This document shows positions 46,301 through 54,608 of a stretch of 64,000 nt of DNA, one piece after another. Source of the stretch: an uncultured Eubacterium sp. (GTDB lineage: Bacteria; Bacillota; Clostridia; Lachnospirales; Lachnospiraceae); the NCBI GenBank assembly GCA_910577225.1, contig CAJTMV010000020.1:1-64000 (forward strand), in the 5' to 3' direction. Position 1 is the first letter of the stretch. Every line of letters begins with the position of its first letter. The notes under the pieces are model-generated. The model worked only from the letters and a program-made list of their open reading frames with translations, did not search any database and was not told where the DNA came from. Made by a program: the position numbers and the translations under genes.

Positions 46301-46329
46301 ATTTTAACACAGATTCTTTGTACTGTGAA
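46301..46329 (-). promoter_or_regulatory. Promoter for comM-dprA-topA
   Basis: Minus-strand -35 TTCACA (46324-46329) and -10 TAAAAT (46301-46306), spacer 17 bases. It lies about 120 bases in front of the comM TTG start. Confidence 0.6.
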
Positions 46330-46361
46330 GGGGTAAATTATATTTCCGGTCTGCAGCATCT

Positions 46362-46408
46362 TTGCAAAAGTAACCGTTCCAATAACCATGAAACGGTTAC
46401 TTTTGCAA
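46362..46408. terminator. 17-bp perfect hairpin between the AAA/nuclease gene and comM
   Basis: TTGCAAAAGTAACCGTT and AACGGTTACTTTTGCAA are perfect inverted copies with a 13-base loop, immediately after the stop of the gene at 46410-48098. There is no long T-run beyond the stem on the minus strand, so it may act as a strong 3' stability hairpin or a T-poor terminator. It lies upstream of the comM promoter. Confidence 0.6.
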
Positions 46409-46409
46409 G

Positions 46410-48098
46410 TCAGCTTTTTATAAATACTTCTTTTCCTTCAAACGCAAACGCATATTTTCGGATTCGGCTGTCTGAGATTCCCCGATTTTTCAAAGCCTCC
46501 TCATATCGCTGTTCCTCAATCTGTCTCAGCGCGGCATCGGCAGTATCCTCCAGCGATTTCTCTTCTCCCGGATCCCTGACCTTAAATTCCATGATTACCG
46601 CATTGGCCATTTCGTTCTTCGGCTCCATCATCACATCATATCTTCCAAAACCAGACTCCCGGTTGGATGTAATCAGGTAACGATCCGCCAGCTCCACAGA
46701 CAGTCCCAGCACAAACCCATGATAAAAACGCTCCGGCTGCGTCTCCATCGAGGGTTTTCTTCCGCTGTCAAAATAACTAAATGTGGCCAGGGCAACACGG
46801 TTCATGTAAGCGTTCATGGACTTTACGTCATCCTGCAGCAATGCCTTAATAAAGCCGTTATAAACCGTCCCCGTACTGGAAAACCATTTTCTTATCATCT
46901 TTTGATACATAACATGCACTTCTTTATTTGTCAAAGCAAGTTCATACAAATCTGCTCCTGTATCCTCATTGAACACGTAGCTCTCTGCCTTCAAATATCC
47001 ACTGGCCAGAAACAGGCTCCAGATTGCGTTTTCATCAACGTCCAATTGATTAAAAATGATCTGCTCGTCGATTTCTTTGTAGAGATGTTTCCCTTTCAGC
47101 AGATTTTCCATAGAAATTTTTATCTCCGCGCTTCCCTCCCGAATCAGCTTATCAACCAGTCCATTGCTGCTGGTGTTGACCCAGTAAGTGGAAAGCCGTC
47201 CTGTTTTCAGATAATTGATAATGGACCAGGGATTGTAGATGTCCCTGCATTTGCCAAAAGTAAAACCGTCGTACCATCTTTTAACGTCCGTGCGCCTGTC
47301 CTGCATTCCATACTCGTTCAATGCAGAAAACACCTCTTCCTCCGTAAAGCCAAAGCAATCCGCATACATCCCGGATGTGGATGTCACAACGGTCAGATGA
47401 TTCAGGTCCGAAAAAACAGATTCCTTACTTACCCTTGTAATTCCTGTCATTACCGCCCTCTCCAGACAGGGATTCGTCTTGAATGTAGAATTGAACAGTC
47501 CTCTTATAAATTCCACCATTTCATCCCAATAGCCATACACCCAGGCTTCCTGGAGAGGCGTATCGTATTCGTCCAGCAGGATGACGACTTTTTTCCCATA
47601 ATAACCGGATAAATAACCGGATAGATTTTTGAGAGAATACGCAGCCTCAGAATCCGTCATTTCTCCAAAAATCTTACGGAAACGTTCTGGTTCCCCTTCT
47701 TTCAGGCTGCCTCCCGTCAGCAGGAAATCATACCTGCGATACGCTTCTTCGATAAGCATACAAATCTTTTCTCTTGCCAGAGCAAAGGTATTTGCCTTTA
47801 CATCTGCAAAACTTAAGAAGATTACAGGTACACTTCCCTGCAGTTTACGATATCTCTCATTCTTCCATATGGACAGACCTTCAAACACCTCTCCCTGCCC
47901 GGCATATTGTACAGATAAGAATCGCTCCAGCATACGCAGATTCAGGGTCTTTCCAAATCTGCGGGGACGGGTGATCAGCGTCACATCGTCTCTGTTTTCC
48001 CACCACTGTCTGATAAAATCGGTTTTGTCAATATAAAAGCAGTTTTCCATTATGAGCTTTTCAAAGCTCTGAATCCCTATTCCCACGGTTCTTGCCAC
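46410..48098 (-). CDS. AAA-ATPase-like/PD-(D/E)XK nuclease protein (DUF1703), intact
   Basis: 562 residues. The N-terminal AAA-ATPase-like domain has FYIDKTDFIRQWWEN and the P-loop LITRPRRFGKTLN (Gly/Lys at 49-51), with VVILLDEYDTPLQEAW as Walker B. The C-terminal PD-(D/E)XK core is Asp488 (GRYDVMMEP), Glu504 and Lys506 (VIMEFKV). The start is GTG with GGAGG ten bases upstream. Such genes (Pfam AAA-ATPase_like plus PDDEXK_9) are abundant and often multi-copy in gut anaerobes. Their function is not established; a DNA-processing or defence role is possible. A broken paralogue lies at 61091-62714. Confidence 0.9.
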   Translation of the reverse strand: MARTVGIGIQSFEKLIMENCFYIDKTDFIRQWWENRDDVTLITRPRRFGKTLNLRMLERFLSVQYAGQGEVFEGLSIWKNERYRKLQGSVPVIFLSFADVKANTFALAREKICMLIEEAYRRYDFLLTGGSLKEGEPERFRKIFGEMTDSEAAYSLKNLSGYLSGYYGKKVVILLDEYDTPLQEAWVYGYWDEMVEFIRGLFNSTFKTNPCLERAVMTGITRVSKESVFSDLNHLTVVTSTSGMYADCFGFTEEEVFSALNEYGMQDRRTDVKRWYDGFTFGKCRDIYNPWSIINYLKTGRLSTYWVNTSSNGLVDKLIREGSAEIKISMENLLKGKHLYKEIDEQIIFNQLDVDENAIWSLFLASGYLKAESYVFNEDTGADLYELALTNKEVHVMYQKMIRKWFSSTGTVYNGFIKALLQDDVKSMNAYMNRVALATFSYFDSGRKPSMETQPERFYHGFVLGLSVELADRYLITSNRESGFGRYDVMMEPKNEMANAVIMEFKVRDPGEEKSLEDTADAALRQIEEQRYEEALKNRGISDSRIRKYAFAFEGKEVFIKS

Positions 48099-48213
48099 AG
48101 TAATATTTCCTCCATTCCAGATATCCGTATGTTTCTATATCCTGCCTGAGCTCTCATCCAGCTGCTCCGGTACCGTTACAGCCCGCACCATATAGTTCGT
48201 CTGCGTATCCATA

Positions 48214-48242
48214 ATTATACATGCTCCCCAAATAACTCACAA
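48214..48242 (-). promoter_or_regulatory. Promoter for the AAA/nuclease gene
   Basis: Minus-strand -35 TTGTGA (48237-48242) and -10 TATAAT (48214-48219), spacer 17 bases, giving a leader of about 110 bases. The surrounding gap 48099-48282 shows no gene. Confidence 0.7.
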
Positions 48243-48282
48243 GAAAATTTCAAAAATTCCCCGAATATTTATTCCTGTGATC

Positions 48283-48326
48283 AAAAAAGGGACAAATCAG
48301 ACTGGCGCCCGACGGCCAGGCTGATT
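48283..48326 (-). terminator. sigK terminator
   Basis: AATCAG-x-CTGGC / GCCAG-x-CTGATT stem (48295-48326) followed on the minus strand by a short spacer and six T residues (complement of 48283-48288). It ends the sigK transcript. Confidence 0.75.
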
Positions 48327-48363
48327 CCTCCCGCTTTTTGGAACTTCCTGTGTTTACGCAGAT

Positions 48364-48990
48364 TCATCCTTCCTCAAACTTCTCCCGCAGCTTCCCCAGG
48401 GCTTTCTTCTCGATCCTCGATACATAAGATCTTGAAATACCCAGACGATTTGCAATCTGTTTTTGCGTCACTGGCTTATCTTCCGTCAGTCCATAGCGCA
48501 GCATAATAATTTCCTGTTCCCGTTCTGTCAGTATATCGGGCAGAATCTTTCTCAGATACCGGATTTTACTGTTTTTATCCATAATTTCGACAACATCCGG
48601 CTCGTCGCTCTCAATAATGTCCATAAAATTAATCTGATTTCCTTCTTTATCTGTCCCAATCGGCTCATAAATAGATATTTCCCTTGACACTTTGCGCAGA
48701 TTCCGCAAATGCATAAGCAGTTCATTGTCAATGCACCTTGCTGCATAGGTTGACAATCTGGAGCCTTTTTCCGGCTGAAAGGTCATAACCGCCTTAATCA
48801 GTCCAATCGTACCAATGGAAATCATTTCCTCCATATCCTCGTCGGTATTCTGATATTTTTTCACGATGTGCGCCACCAGCCTCATATTACGAACGATCAG
48901 CGTATTTCGGGCCTCAAGGCTTCCTCCCTGCATTTCTTCTAAAACTTTTCTCTCCTCCTGTATACCCAAAGGCGGCAAAAAAGTCTTCAA
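48364..48990 (-). CDS. sigK: Sporulation mother-cell sigma factor SigK, no pro-sequence
   Basis: 208 residues if started at the TTG at 48988-48990, eight bases after GAGG; a GTG at 48999 is possible. Sigma region 2 includes RNMRLVAHIVKKYQNTDEDM and GTIGLIKAVMTFQPEKGSRL, the sigma-K/E type. Region 4 is KQIANRLGISRSYVSRIEKK. It begins almost directly with FLPPLGIQEE, so it lacks the ~20-residue pro-sequence of Bacillus pro-sigma-K, as reported for Clostridioides difficile SigK. The gene is not split by a skin element. It should drive late mother-cell coat genes. Confidence 0.9.
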   Translation of the reverse strand: MKTFLPPLGIQEERKVLEEMQGGSLEARNTLIVRNMRLVAHIVKKYQNTDEDMEEMISIGTIGLIKAVMTFQPEKGSRLSTYAARCIDNELLMHLRNLRKVSREISIYEPIGTDKEGNQINFMDIIESDEPDVVEIMDKNSKIRYLRKILPDILTEREQEIIMLRYGLTEDKPVTQKQIANRLGISRSYVSRIEKKALGKLREKFEEG

Positions 48991-49017
48991 AACCCACACC
49001 TCAAAGCCACTTTCTTA

Positions 49018-49045
49018 TATTCTATGACAGCGGATACTGCTTCGT
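49018..49045 (-). promoter_or_regulatory. Sigma-K/E-type promoter of sigK
   Basis: Minus-strand -10 CATAGAATA (49018-49026) fits CATANNNTA, with AC 17 bases upstream (49044-49045), the sigma-K pattern. The same AC-N17-CATANNNTA arrangement precedes cotJA. Sigma-E shares the CATA -10, so either mother-cell factor could use it. Confidence 0.55.
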
Positions 49046-49048
49046 GCC

Positions 49049-49077
49049 TTTCCAATTTTCATATTTTGTTGTATAAT
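49049..49077 (+). promoter_or_regulatory. Promoter of the pseudouridine synthase gene
   Basis: -35 TTTCCA (49049-49054), -10 TATAAT (49072-49077), spacer 17 bases. The expected start point (about 49084) lies at or one base before the ATG at 49085. Confidence 0.6.
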
Positions 49078-49084
49078 TGTATTT

Positions 49085-50023
49085 ATGAGAAGAATACTTA
49101 CTTACCTGATCGATCCGGATGCAGCCGGACAAAGCATCCTGACCTTTTTAAAAGAAAAACGCTATTCGCGCACAGTCATTACCCAGCTAAAGAAAACCAA
49201 AAACGGCATACAAATCGACGAGAATTGGGCTTATGTAAACCACATACTAAAGGAGGGCGAACGACTTACCATTCTTCTGACCGAACCTGAAGAACAGCTG
49301 CAGCCGCACGATCCGGATGAAAACCGCTATGCAGCAGACATACAAAACATACTGCCCACGGATCTGCCAGTCCATATCGTGTACGAAGACGAAGATCTGC
49401 TTGTAGTCGATAAATCTGCCGGCATGCCCATTCATCCTTCTATGGGAAACCATAAAAACACACTCGCGAACGCTGTGCGCCACCATGCCGTCCAAAGGCA
49501 GGAATACTATCCATACCGATGCGTGAACCGCCTGGACCGGGATACCAGCGGCCTTACGATCATTGCCAAAAACGCTTACAGCAGCTGTATCTTATATGAA
49601 CAGATGCGGGAGCATGCCATCCGCCGCACCTATTATGCGATTGCGCAGGGAAACACTCCTGCGTCCGGAACGATTCATGCGCCAATTGCACGACAAAAAG
49701 ATACGATCCTTGCACGTACCGTAAGAGCTGACGGCGAAGAGGCCGTCACACATTTTCAGACTCTTGCAAGAAGCGAAGGCCTGTCTTTTTTAAAGCTATG
49801 GCTGGACACCGGACGTACCCATCAGATTCGTGTGCATATGTCTTATATCGGTCACCCGCTGATCGGAGATTTTCTCTACAATCCAAAAGATTCCCGCATG
49901 AAAAGACAGGCTCTTCATGCCGGAAATCTTAGCTTTACACATCCTGTTACCGGACAGACGCTGCAGTTTTCAGCGCCGCTTCCCACAGATATGCTGCAGT
50001 TTTTCGATGTGGTTATTTCTTAA
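49085..50023 (+). CDS. RluA-family ribosomal RNA pseudouridine synthase
   Basis: 312 residues. An N-terminal S4-like region (FLKEKRYSRTVITQLKK) precedes the RluA catalytic domain. The catalytic Asp is in CVNRLDRDTSGLTIIAKN, followed by LDTGRTHQIRVHMSYIGHPLIGD. It isomerises uridine in rRNA or tRNA; the exact target cannot be read from sequence. No Shine-Dalgarno sequence precedes the ATG and the promoter -10 ends seven bases before it, suggesting a leaderless transcript. The 3' end overlaps the convergent DUF5662 gene by 54 bases. Confidence 0.93.
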   Translation: MRRILTYLIDPDAAGQSILTFLKEKRYSRTVITQLKKTKNGIQIDENWAYVNHILKEGERLTILLTEPEEQLQPHDPDENRYAADIQNILPTDLPVHIVYEDEDLLVVDKSAGMPIHPSMGNHKNTLANAVRHHAVQRQEYYPYRCVNRLDRDTSGLTIIAKNAYSSCILYEQMREHAIRRTYYAIAQGNTPASGTIHAPIARQKDTILARTVRADGEEAVTHFQTLARSEGLSFLKLWLDTGRTHQIRVHMSYIGHPLIGDFLYNPKDSRMKRQALHAGNLSFTHPVTGQTLQFSAPLPTDMLQFFDVVIS

Positions 50024-50563
50024 AATGTGCCGGCGGATATACTGGAAGGTTTTTTCTTCCCCTTCCTTTGCCAGCATATGCAGCAGGATTTCGAGCTGCT
50101 TTCTCGTATCCTCATGCACTACCATATAATGTTTGCGCTTTTCATAATACTCCAGCGGATCCGAATCTTTGTATTTTTCCTTTCGATAGTTTTTGGACGC
50201 GCTGACCCTGTCTACAAACATTTCCACGACATATCTGACCGGCATTTTCATTCCGGTCACATGTCTGTCTGTCGGATCTGCATCTGCCGTATAATCGATC
50301 CAGTATTCTGCATGATGCTTATTACGCCCTTTATGATGCAGCCAGGCCGTGGAATAACCGTATTTTTCCCGTTCTCCGTTATGCGGACTCTGATCATCTC
50401 TGTAATAAAGAATGCCGATACGAAGCTCCGGCCAGGTATATTTGGATAAATCGTGCATGATCCCCTGCCGGTACAGTCCGAGCCTGAAGCAGGCTTCCAT
50501 GACCAGCTTTTTGTGATGATTGATTTTTCGAATATGCCAAATCGCATTGTGCAACAGTCTCAT
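49970..50563 (-). CDS. DUF5662 family protein
   Basis: 197 residues from MRLLHNAIWHIRKINHHKKLV at 50563, with AGGAG 11 bases upstream. HDLSKYTWPEL, WLHHKGRNKHHAEYW and MPVRYVVEMFVDRV are the conserved blocks; the many His/Asp residues suggest a metal-binding HD-like helical fold. The function is unknown. It overlaps the end of the RluA-type gene convergently. Confidence 0.8.
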   Translation of the reverse strand: MRLLHNAIWHIRKINHHKKLVMEACFRLGLYRQGIMHDLSKYTWPELRIGILYYRDDQSPHNGEREKYGYSTAWLHHKGRNKHHAEYWIDYTADADPTDRHVTGMKMPVRYVVEMFVDRVSASKNYRKEKYKDSDPLEYYEKRKHYMVVHEDTRKQLEILLHMLAKEGEEKTFQYIRRHILRNNHIEKLQHICGKRR

Positions 50564-50633
50564 AATTATAGATACTCCTGTATTCATGATAGATAGAATC
50601 ATTCTGATATTGCAATCATAGTTTTTGTACGGA

Positions 50634-52502
50634 CTACTTTCCAATAAGAATCACAATCGCCTGCGGCGGTACTTCAATCTGATGCTTTTTTTCCACCGGC
50701 TGCAAAACCTCGCAAAACGGCGTCTCTTTATCCGCCGTATTTACGACAGGATGCCATCTTAATCTGTGCGGCAGCTTCGGCAAAGCCAGGCACTGCGGTT
50801 CCATATAAAAATTTAAACCTATATAAACAAAGTCGTCTTCCGTACCGTCCTCCCGCAGCGCATATGCGCCATAATAAAGCAATCCGACGGCGTCCGGATA
50901 GACATTTGACAGTATCCACGCATTTTCCCCATGATATGACAAATCCGGATAACCTTTGGATGCGTAATCGCACATCTGCATCGGCACGCCGCTGCTTAAA
51001 ATCGGATGCTGCCTGCGAAACGCAATCATCTGGCGGACAAACTGTGCGTACGGCGCACAACGTTTCAGACTGCTCCAGTTCACCCATCCGGTCTTATTAT
51101 CCTGACAGTAACAATTGTTATTTCCCTGCTGGGAATTGCCAAATTCATCGCCAGCCATAAGCAGAGGCACACCCTGCCCGATCAGTACAAGCGTCGCCGC
51201 ATTCCGCATTTGTTTTCTGCGAAATTCCAAAATTCCCCGTTTGCGTGTTACGCCTTCCACCCCGCCGTTGCAGCTGAAATTCCACAAAAGTCCGTCCTGA
51301 TTGTTCTCGCCGTTTGCCTCGTTATGCTTTTGCACATAACAAAACAAATCGGCCAGCGTATACCCGTTATTACCCGCAATATAATTCACAAACCCGAAAA
51401 CAGAATTTTGCCGCTTTAACTGCCCAAGCAGTTCGGGCATACTTCCATGATTTCTGCTTAACATCTTTCTGGATGCATATAAAAAATCGTCATTGTATAC
51501 AAATAAATGCGGATATGAAGTTTCTTCCTGAAACAGCCGTCTGCTGAATCCATCCGCAAACAGCTTCGTCCTCCGTAAAATCAGATCCTGCGCCATTGCG
51601 TCTATCGACAATGCCGCTCCAAGAAGATGAAACCCGTCTACATGATATTCCATCACCCAGTACCGCAGAATCTCCACTGCGATATTCTGATTCATCTTTT
51701 CATCAAAATATATTTCCAAAATGCATTCCATATGATTTTTATGCAATTCACGTATGAGTGTTTTCAACTCCAGAGATGGCTCTCCCGTTGCAGAATAAGA
51801 CGCTTTTGGCGCATAGTAATCTCCCTGTACATATCCCCAGCAGTTAATCTTATAAGACGGCTGTTGTTTCTCTTCCAGCAGAAGTCCCGCTTTCGCATTT
51901 GCACTCCAGCCGTCTGGATTTTGCCGCACATTTTCTTCTACGATCAGTTCTTCAAATTCATAGACCGGCATAAGCTCCAAAGACGTAACCCCAAGCTCTT
52001 TGAAGTATGGAATCTTTTCCATCACGCCTGCAAAGGTTCCTTTTTTCCTTCCGCTCACTCCCGCATCCATCGTAAAAGCCCGAACATTCAGCTTATACAT
52101 GATCATCTGCTCTCTTGGAACCTCCGGAAAACGATCGCCCTCCCACTCAAATCTGGCAAAATCAAAGCCGGCACGTACCGGATGGTTTTCCAAAAGCCGC
52201 CCTGCATCCGCCCATTTTTCTCTTCCGAACACTTTGCGGGCATGCTGGTCAAACAATATCTTTCCGTCTATCTCATAATTGTAGTACATCTTTTTCCATT
52301 TCAGTCCGCGGATACCCACAGACCGAAGCGCTCCGATGCAGTATTCATCCGGAACCGGGATTCGAATTTCATGATCATTTGCAGAATAAAGTAAAATTGC
52401 GCACTTCTGCTCTTTTTCGCCTTGAAATGTAAAATATACGGTATCTGCCATTTTGGATACACCGATTTTTGCATAATTTCCTTCAATGATTGTATATTCC
52501 AT
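50634..52502 (-). CDS. GH13/GlgX-like protein with all catalytic residues lost
   Basis: 622 residues. An N-terminal beta-sandwich resembling CBM48 (about 20-95) precedes a GH13 (isoamylase/GlgX-like) barrel (about 130-520) and a C-terminal beta domain. The fold is recognisable: VTSLELMPVYEFEE, YHVDGFHLLGAA, GFVNYIAGNNGYTLADLF, LMAGDEFGNSQQGNNNCYCQ and GWVNW. The catalytic triad is missing. Region II is DGFHLLGA where active enzymes have DGFRFDLA, region III is HLFVYNDDFL in place of an xxAEPW-type Glu, and region IV has GNNGYT in place of AHDGFT. Region I (EIYFDEK) also lacks DxxxNH. It is probably a glycan-binding or regulatory pseudoenzyme. Confidence 0.8.
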   Translation of the reverse strand: MEYTIIEGNYAKIGVSKMADTVYFTFQGEKEQKCAILLYSANDHEIRIPVPDEYCIGALRSVGIRGLKWKKMYYNYEIDGKILFDQHARKVFGREKWADAGRLLENHPVRAGFDFARFEWEGDRFPEVPREQMIMYKLNVRAFTMDAGVSGRKKGTFAGVMEKIPYFKELGVTSLELMPVYEFEELIVEENVRQNPDGWSANAKAGLLLEEKQQPSYKINCWGYVQGDYYAPKASYSATGEPSLELKTLIRELHKNHMECILEIYFDEKMNQNIAVEILRYWVMEYHVDGFHLLGAALSIDAMAQDLILRRTKLFADGFSRRLFQEETSYPHLFVYNDDFLYASRKMLSRNHGSMPELLGQLKRQNSVFGFVNYIAGNNGYTLADLFCYVQKHNEANGENNQDGLLWNFSCNGGVEGVTRKRGILEFRRKQMRNAATLVLIGQGVPLLMAGDEFGNSQQGNNNCYCQDNKTGWVNWSSLKRCAPYAQFVRQMIAFRRQHPILSSGVPMQMCDYASKGYPDLSYHGENAWILSNVYPDAVGLLYYGAYALREDGTEDDFVYIGLNFYMEPQCLALPKLPHRLRWHPVVNTADKETPFCEVLQPVEKKHQIEVPPQAIVILIGK

Positions 52503-52640
52503 ATCTTTTCCGCCTTCTCCTGTCTGCCTGTTAACTGGAACCGAATCCTGTATCTACTGTATCCTTTTTCGTTCGTGTACACTTTTGTTACATCTGTTTC
52601 CTATTATAGCATTAAGTTTCAGCGTTTGTATATCATTTTC

Positions 52641-54458
52641 TTAAATTTCTGACAAAAAAGAGGACGGATCTGCCTTTTTATTGCGTATCGACTCTACATA
52701 GGACAAAAACAATTCTTTTTTGGCGCGTGTCATGCCTACGTACATCATACGACGTTCCTCTTCCAGCTCTGCCTCCAGCACCGCTTTTTTATACGGAATC
52801 ATTCCTTCGTTTACATCCGGTATTATAACGATTTCATATTCCAGCCCCTTCGATGCATGAAACGTTAAAACCGAAATACTGTCTGTATCCGGCTGCTTTT
52901 GCTGCTCCATCTTTAGTTTTTCTGTATAATCTTCGGTAAACTGCAGCCATTCCTCCAGATGCTTATACTCTTTTGTACTTTCCTGTATCTCATCCAGCAT
53001 TTCAAACAATTCGTTTGCCGGAATCTGGCGGCTTTGCGCATAATCCGTCAGATATTCGTCGTATCCGACTGCTTTTCGAATATAATTCACAGCCGCAAAC
53101 GGCGTAATTCTTGTCAGCACCTGCAGGTCATATTTGAACTGTTCGATCCGCTCCGCGATCCAGGGCTGTTCCTGATAAAAATCCTGCCATCTTTCAAACG
53201 ATATTTCCTGCGCCGGCAGACTCTCTCTGCTGATATATCGTTTCGGCCGGTTCATAATCCGCAAAAAATCTCTGCGCTGCCTGCTCCCAAGCGCCAGCCG
53301 GAAATAAGTTTTGATATCCTGCGCCAGCCAGTGTTCATACAAATTGGGGATCCGCTCCTTTGTCCGAAACGGCAGATTATATTCCATCAGCTTTGCAATC
53401 AGCGGTCCCGGCTGCATATTGGTACGATATAATACCGCTATCTGCCCATAACAGATTCCCTGACCAGCTTTTTTTCGAATCAGCTCAATAATGGCTTTAT
53501 TTTCTTCCTGTATCGAAGCAAACTTCGCAATCCGAAAAGTCGTACCGTCTGCTCCTGCACTTTCTGTCTGCTTTTCAAAACGGTTTTGATTATGACGGAT
53601 CAGATTGCCTGCCTTTTGCGCAATCTGTTTTGGACAACGGTAATTGACGGAAAGAGAAATTACCTGAGCGGTTGGAAAATCTTTCGGAAAATTAAGCATC
53701 AGCTCCGGACTGGAACCTCGAAACCGGTAAATCGACTGATCATCGTCGCCTACTACAAACAGGTTTGCCGCCTTTGCGCATAACAGACGTATCGTATCAT
53801 ACTGCAGTCTGTTAATATCCTGAAATTCATCTACCATGATGTAAGCAAACTTCTGCTGCCACGCGGCACGAATATCCGCACGCTGTTCCAGCAGTTCCTT
53901 CGTATATACCAGAATATCGTCAAAATCGATCAGCCGGTGATCCTGCATATATCTGCCGTATTCGTGAAAAATCTGCCGGAAAATCTCTTTGCCGCAATGA
54001 ACCGGATAATAATTTTGCACTGCGGCGCCGCTGTTTTTCAGCACGCTGATTTCGTTTAACATATGACCGGCAAACTCCGACTCGTCTTCACACGCAATTC
54101 GGTTTTTTGCTATAATCTCACGCATAAACTGGTATTTCACTTCTTCGCGGGCAATATTGGAAGCTGTATAGTGATAGGCATGTTTGAGAATGGTAAAAAA
54201 GATTGCATGAAAAGTGCCGAAGCTGACGCCCGGATATTTTTTAGAAGTCATCTGTTCAAAACGGGTGCGCATTTCGCCAGCGGCTGCTTTTGTAAACGTC
54301 ACAACCAAAATATTCCCCGCCGGTATCCGACACCGGGTAATCAGATGCTCGGTGCGTTTGGTAATCACTGCGGTCTTCCCGCTGCCAGGCCCGGCCAAAA
54401 CGAGACATGGGCCGGTCGTATGGGAAATGGCCTTTTGTTGAGATGCATTGAAATTCAT
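52641..54458 (-). CDS. UvrD/PcrA-type superfamily I DNA helicase
   Basis: 605 residues from MNFNASQQKAISHTTGPCLV, with AAAGG seven bases upstream. Motif I is LAGPGSGKTAVITKR, II is YIMVDEFQDINRLQY, III is FVVGDDDQSIYRFRGSSPEL, and IV-VI include TFHASKGLEYEIVIIPDV and EERRMMYVGMTRAKKELFL. It is about 100 residues shorter than PcrA, mainly at the C-terminus. It unwinds DNA 3' to 5'; the repair role is inferred from the family. Confidence 0.92.
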   Translation of the reverse strand: MNFNASQQKAISHTTGPCLVLAGPGSGKTAVITKRTEHLITRCRIPAGNILVVTFTKAAAGEMRTRFEQMTSKKYPGVSFGTFHAIFFTILKHAYHYTASNIAREEVKYQFMREIIAKNRIACEDESEFAGHMLNEISVLKNSGAAVQNYYPVHCGKEIFRQIFHEYGRYMQDHRLIDFDDILVYTKELLEQRADIRAAWQQKFAYIMVDEFQDINRLQYDTIRLLCAKAANLFVVGDDDQSIYRFRGSSPELMLNFPKDFPTAQVISLSVNYRCPKQIAQKAGNLIRHNQNRFEKQTESAGADGTTFRIAKFASIQEENKAIIELIRKKAGQGICYGQIAVLYRTNMQPGPLIAKLMEYNLPFRTKERIPNLYEHWLAQDIKTYFRLALGSRQRRDFLRIMNRPKRYISRESLPAQEISFERWQDFYQEQPWIAERIEQFKYDLQVLTRITPFAAVNYIRKAVGYDEYLTDYAQSRQIPANELFEMLDEIQESTKEYKHLEEWLQFTEDYTEKLKMEQQKQPDTDSISVLTFHASKGLEYEIVIIPDVNEGMIPYKKAVLEAELEEERRMMYVGMTRAKKELFLSYVESIRNKKADPSSFLSEI

Positions 54459-54544
54459 ATAGATACCTTTCGTGTTCAAAGAATGCCGCATGTCCTCTTA
54501 TCATGCAGACCGGATACTTCTGATCCATCGGATATGAGACAAAA

Positions 54545-54573
54545 CACTCACTACCCAAAACGGATAGTGAGTG
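54545..54573 (-). terminator. Hydrogenase gene terminator
   Basis: CACTCACTA/TAGTGAGTG nine-base stem, with CC/GG extending it toward the loop, followed by TTTTGTCT on the minus strand, 36 bases after the hydrogenase stop. Confidence 0.85.
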
Positions 54574-54608
54574 CGGTCATTCAATCCTGTTGCCTGTAAA
54601 AGAATTTT

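Noticed and set aside
48137..48212. 25-codon ORF in front of the AAA/nuclease gene
   Set aside because: Its ATG lies upstream of the start point predicted from the TTGTGA/TATAAT promoter, so it would not be transcribed.
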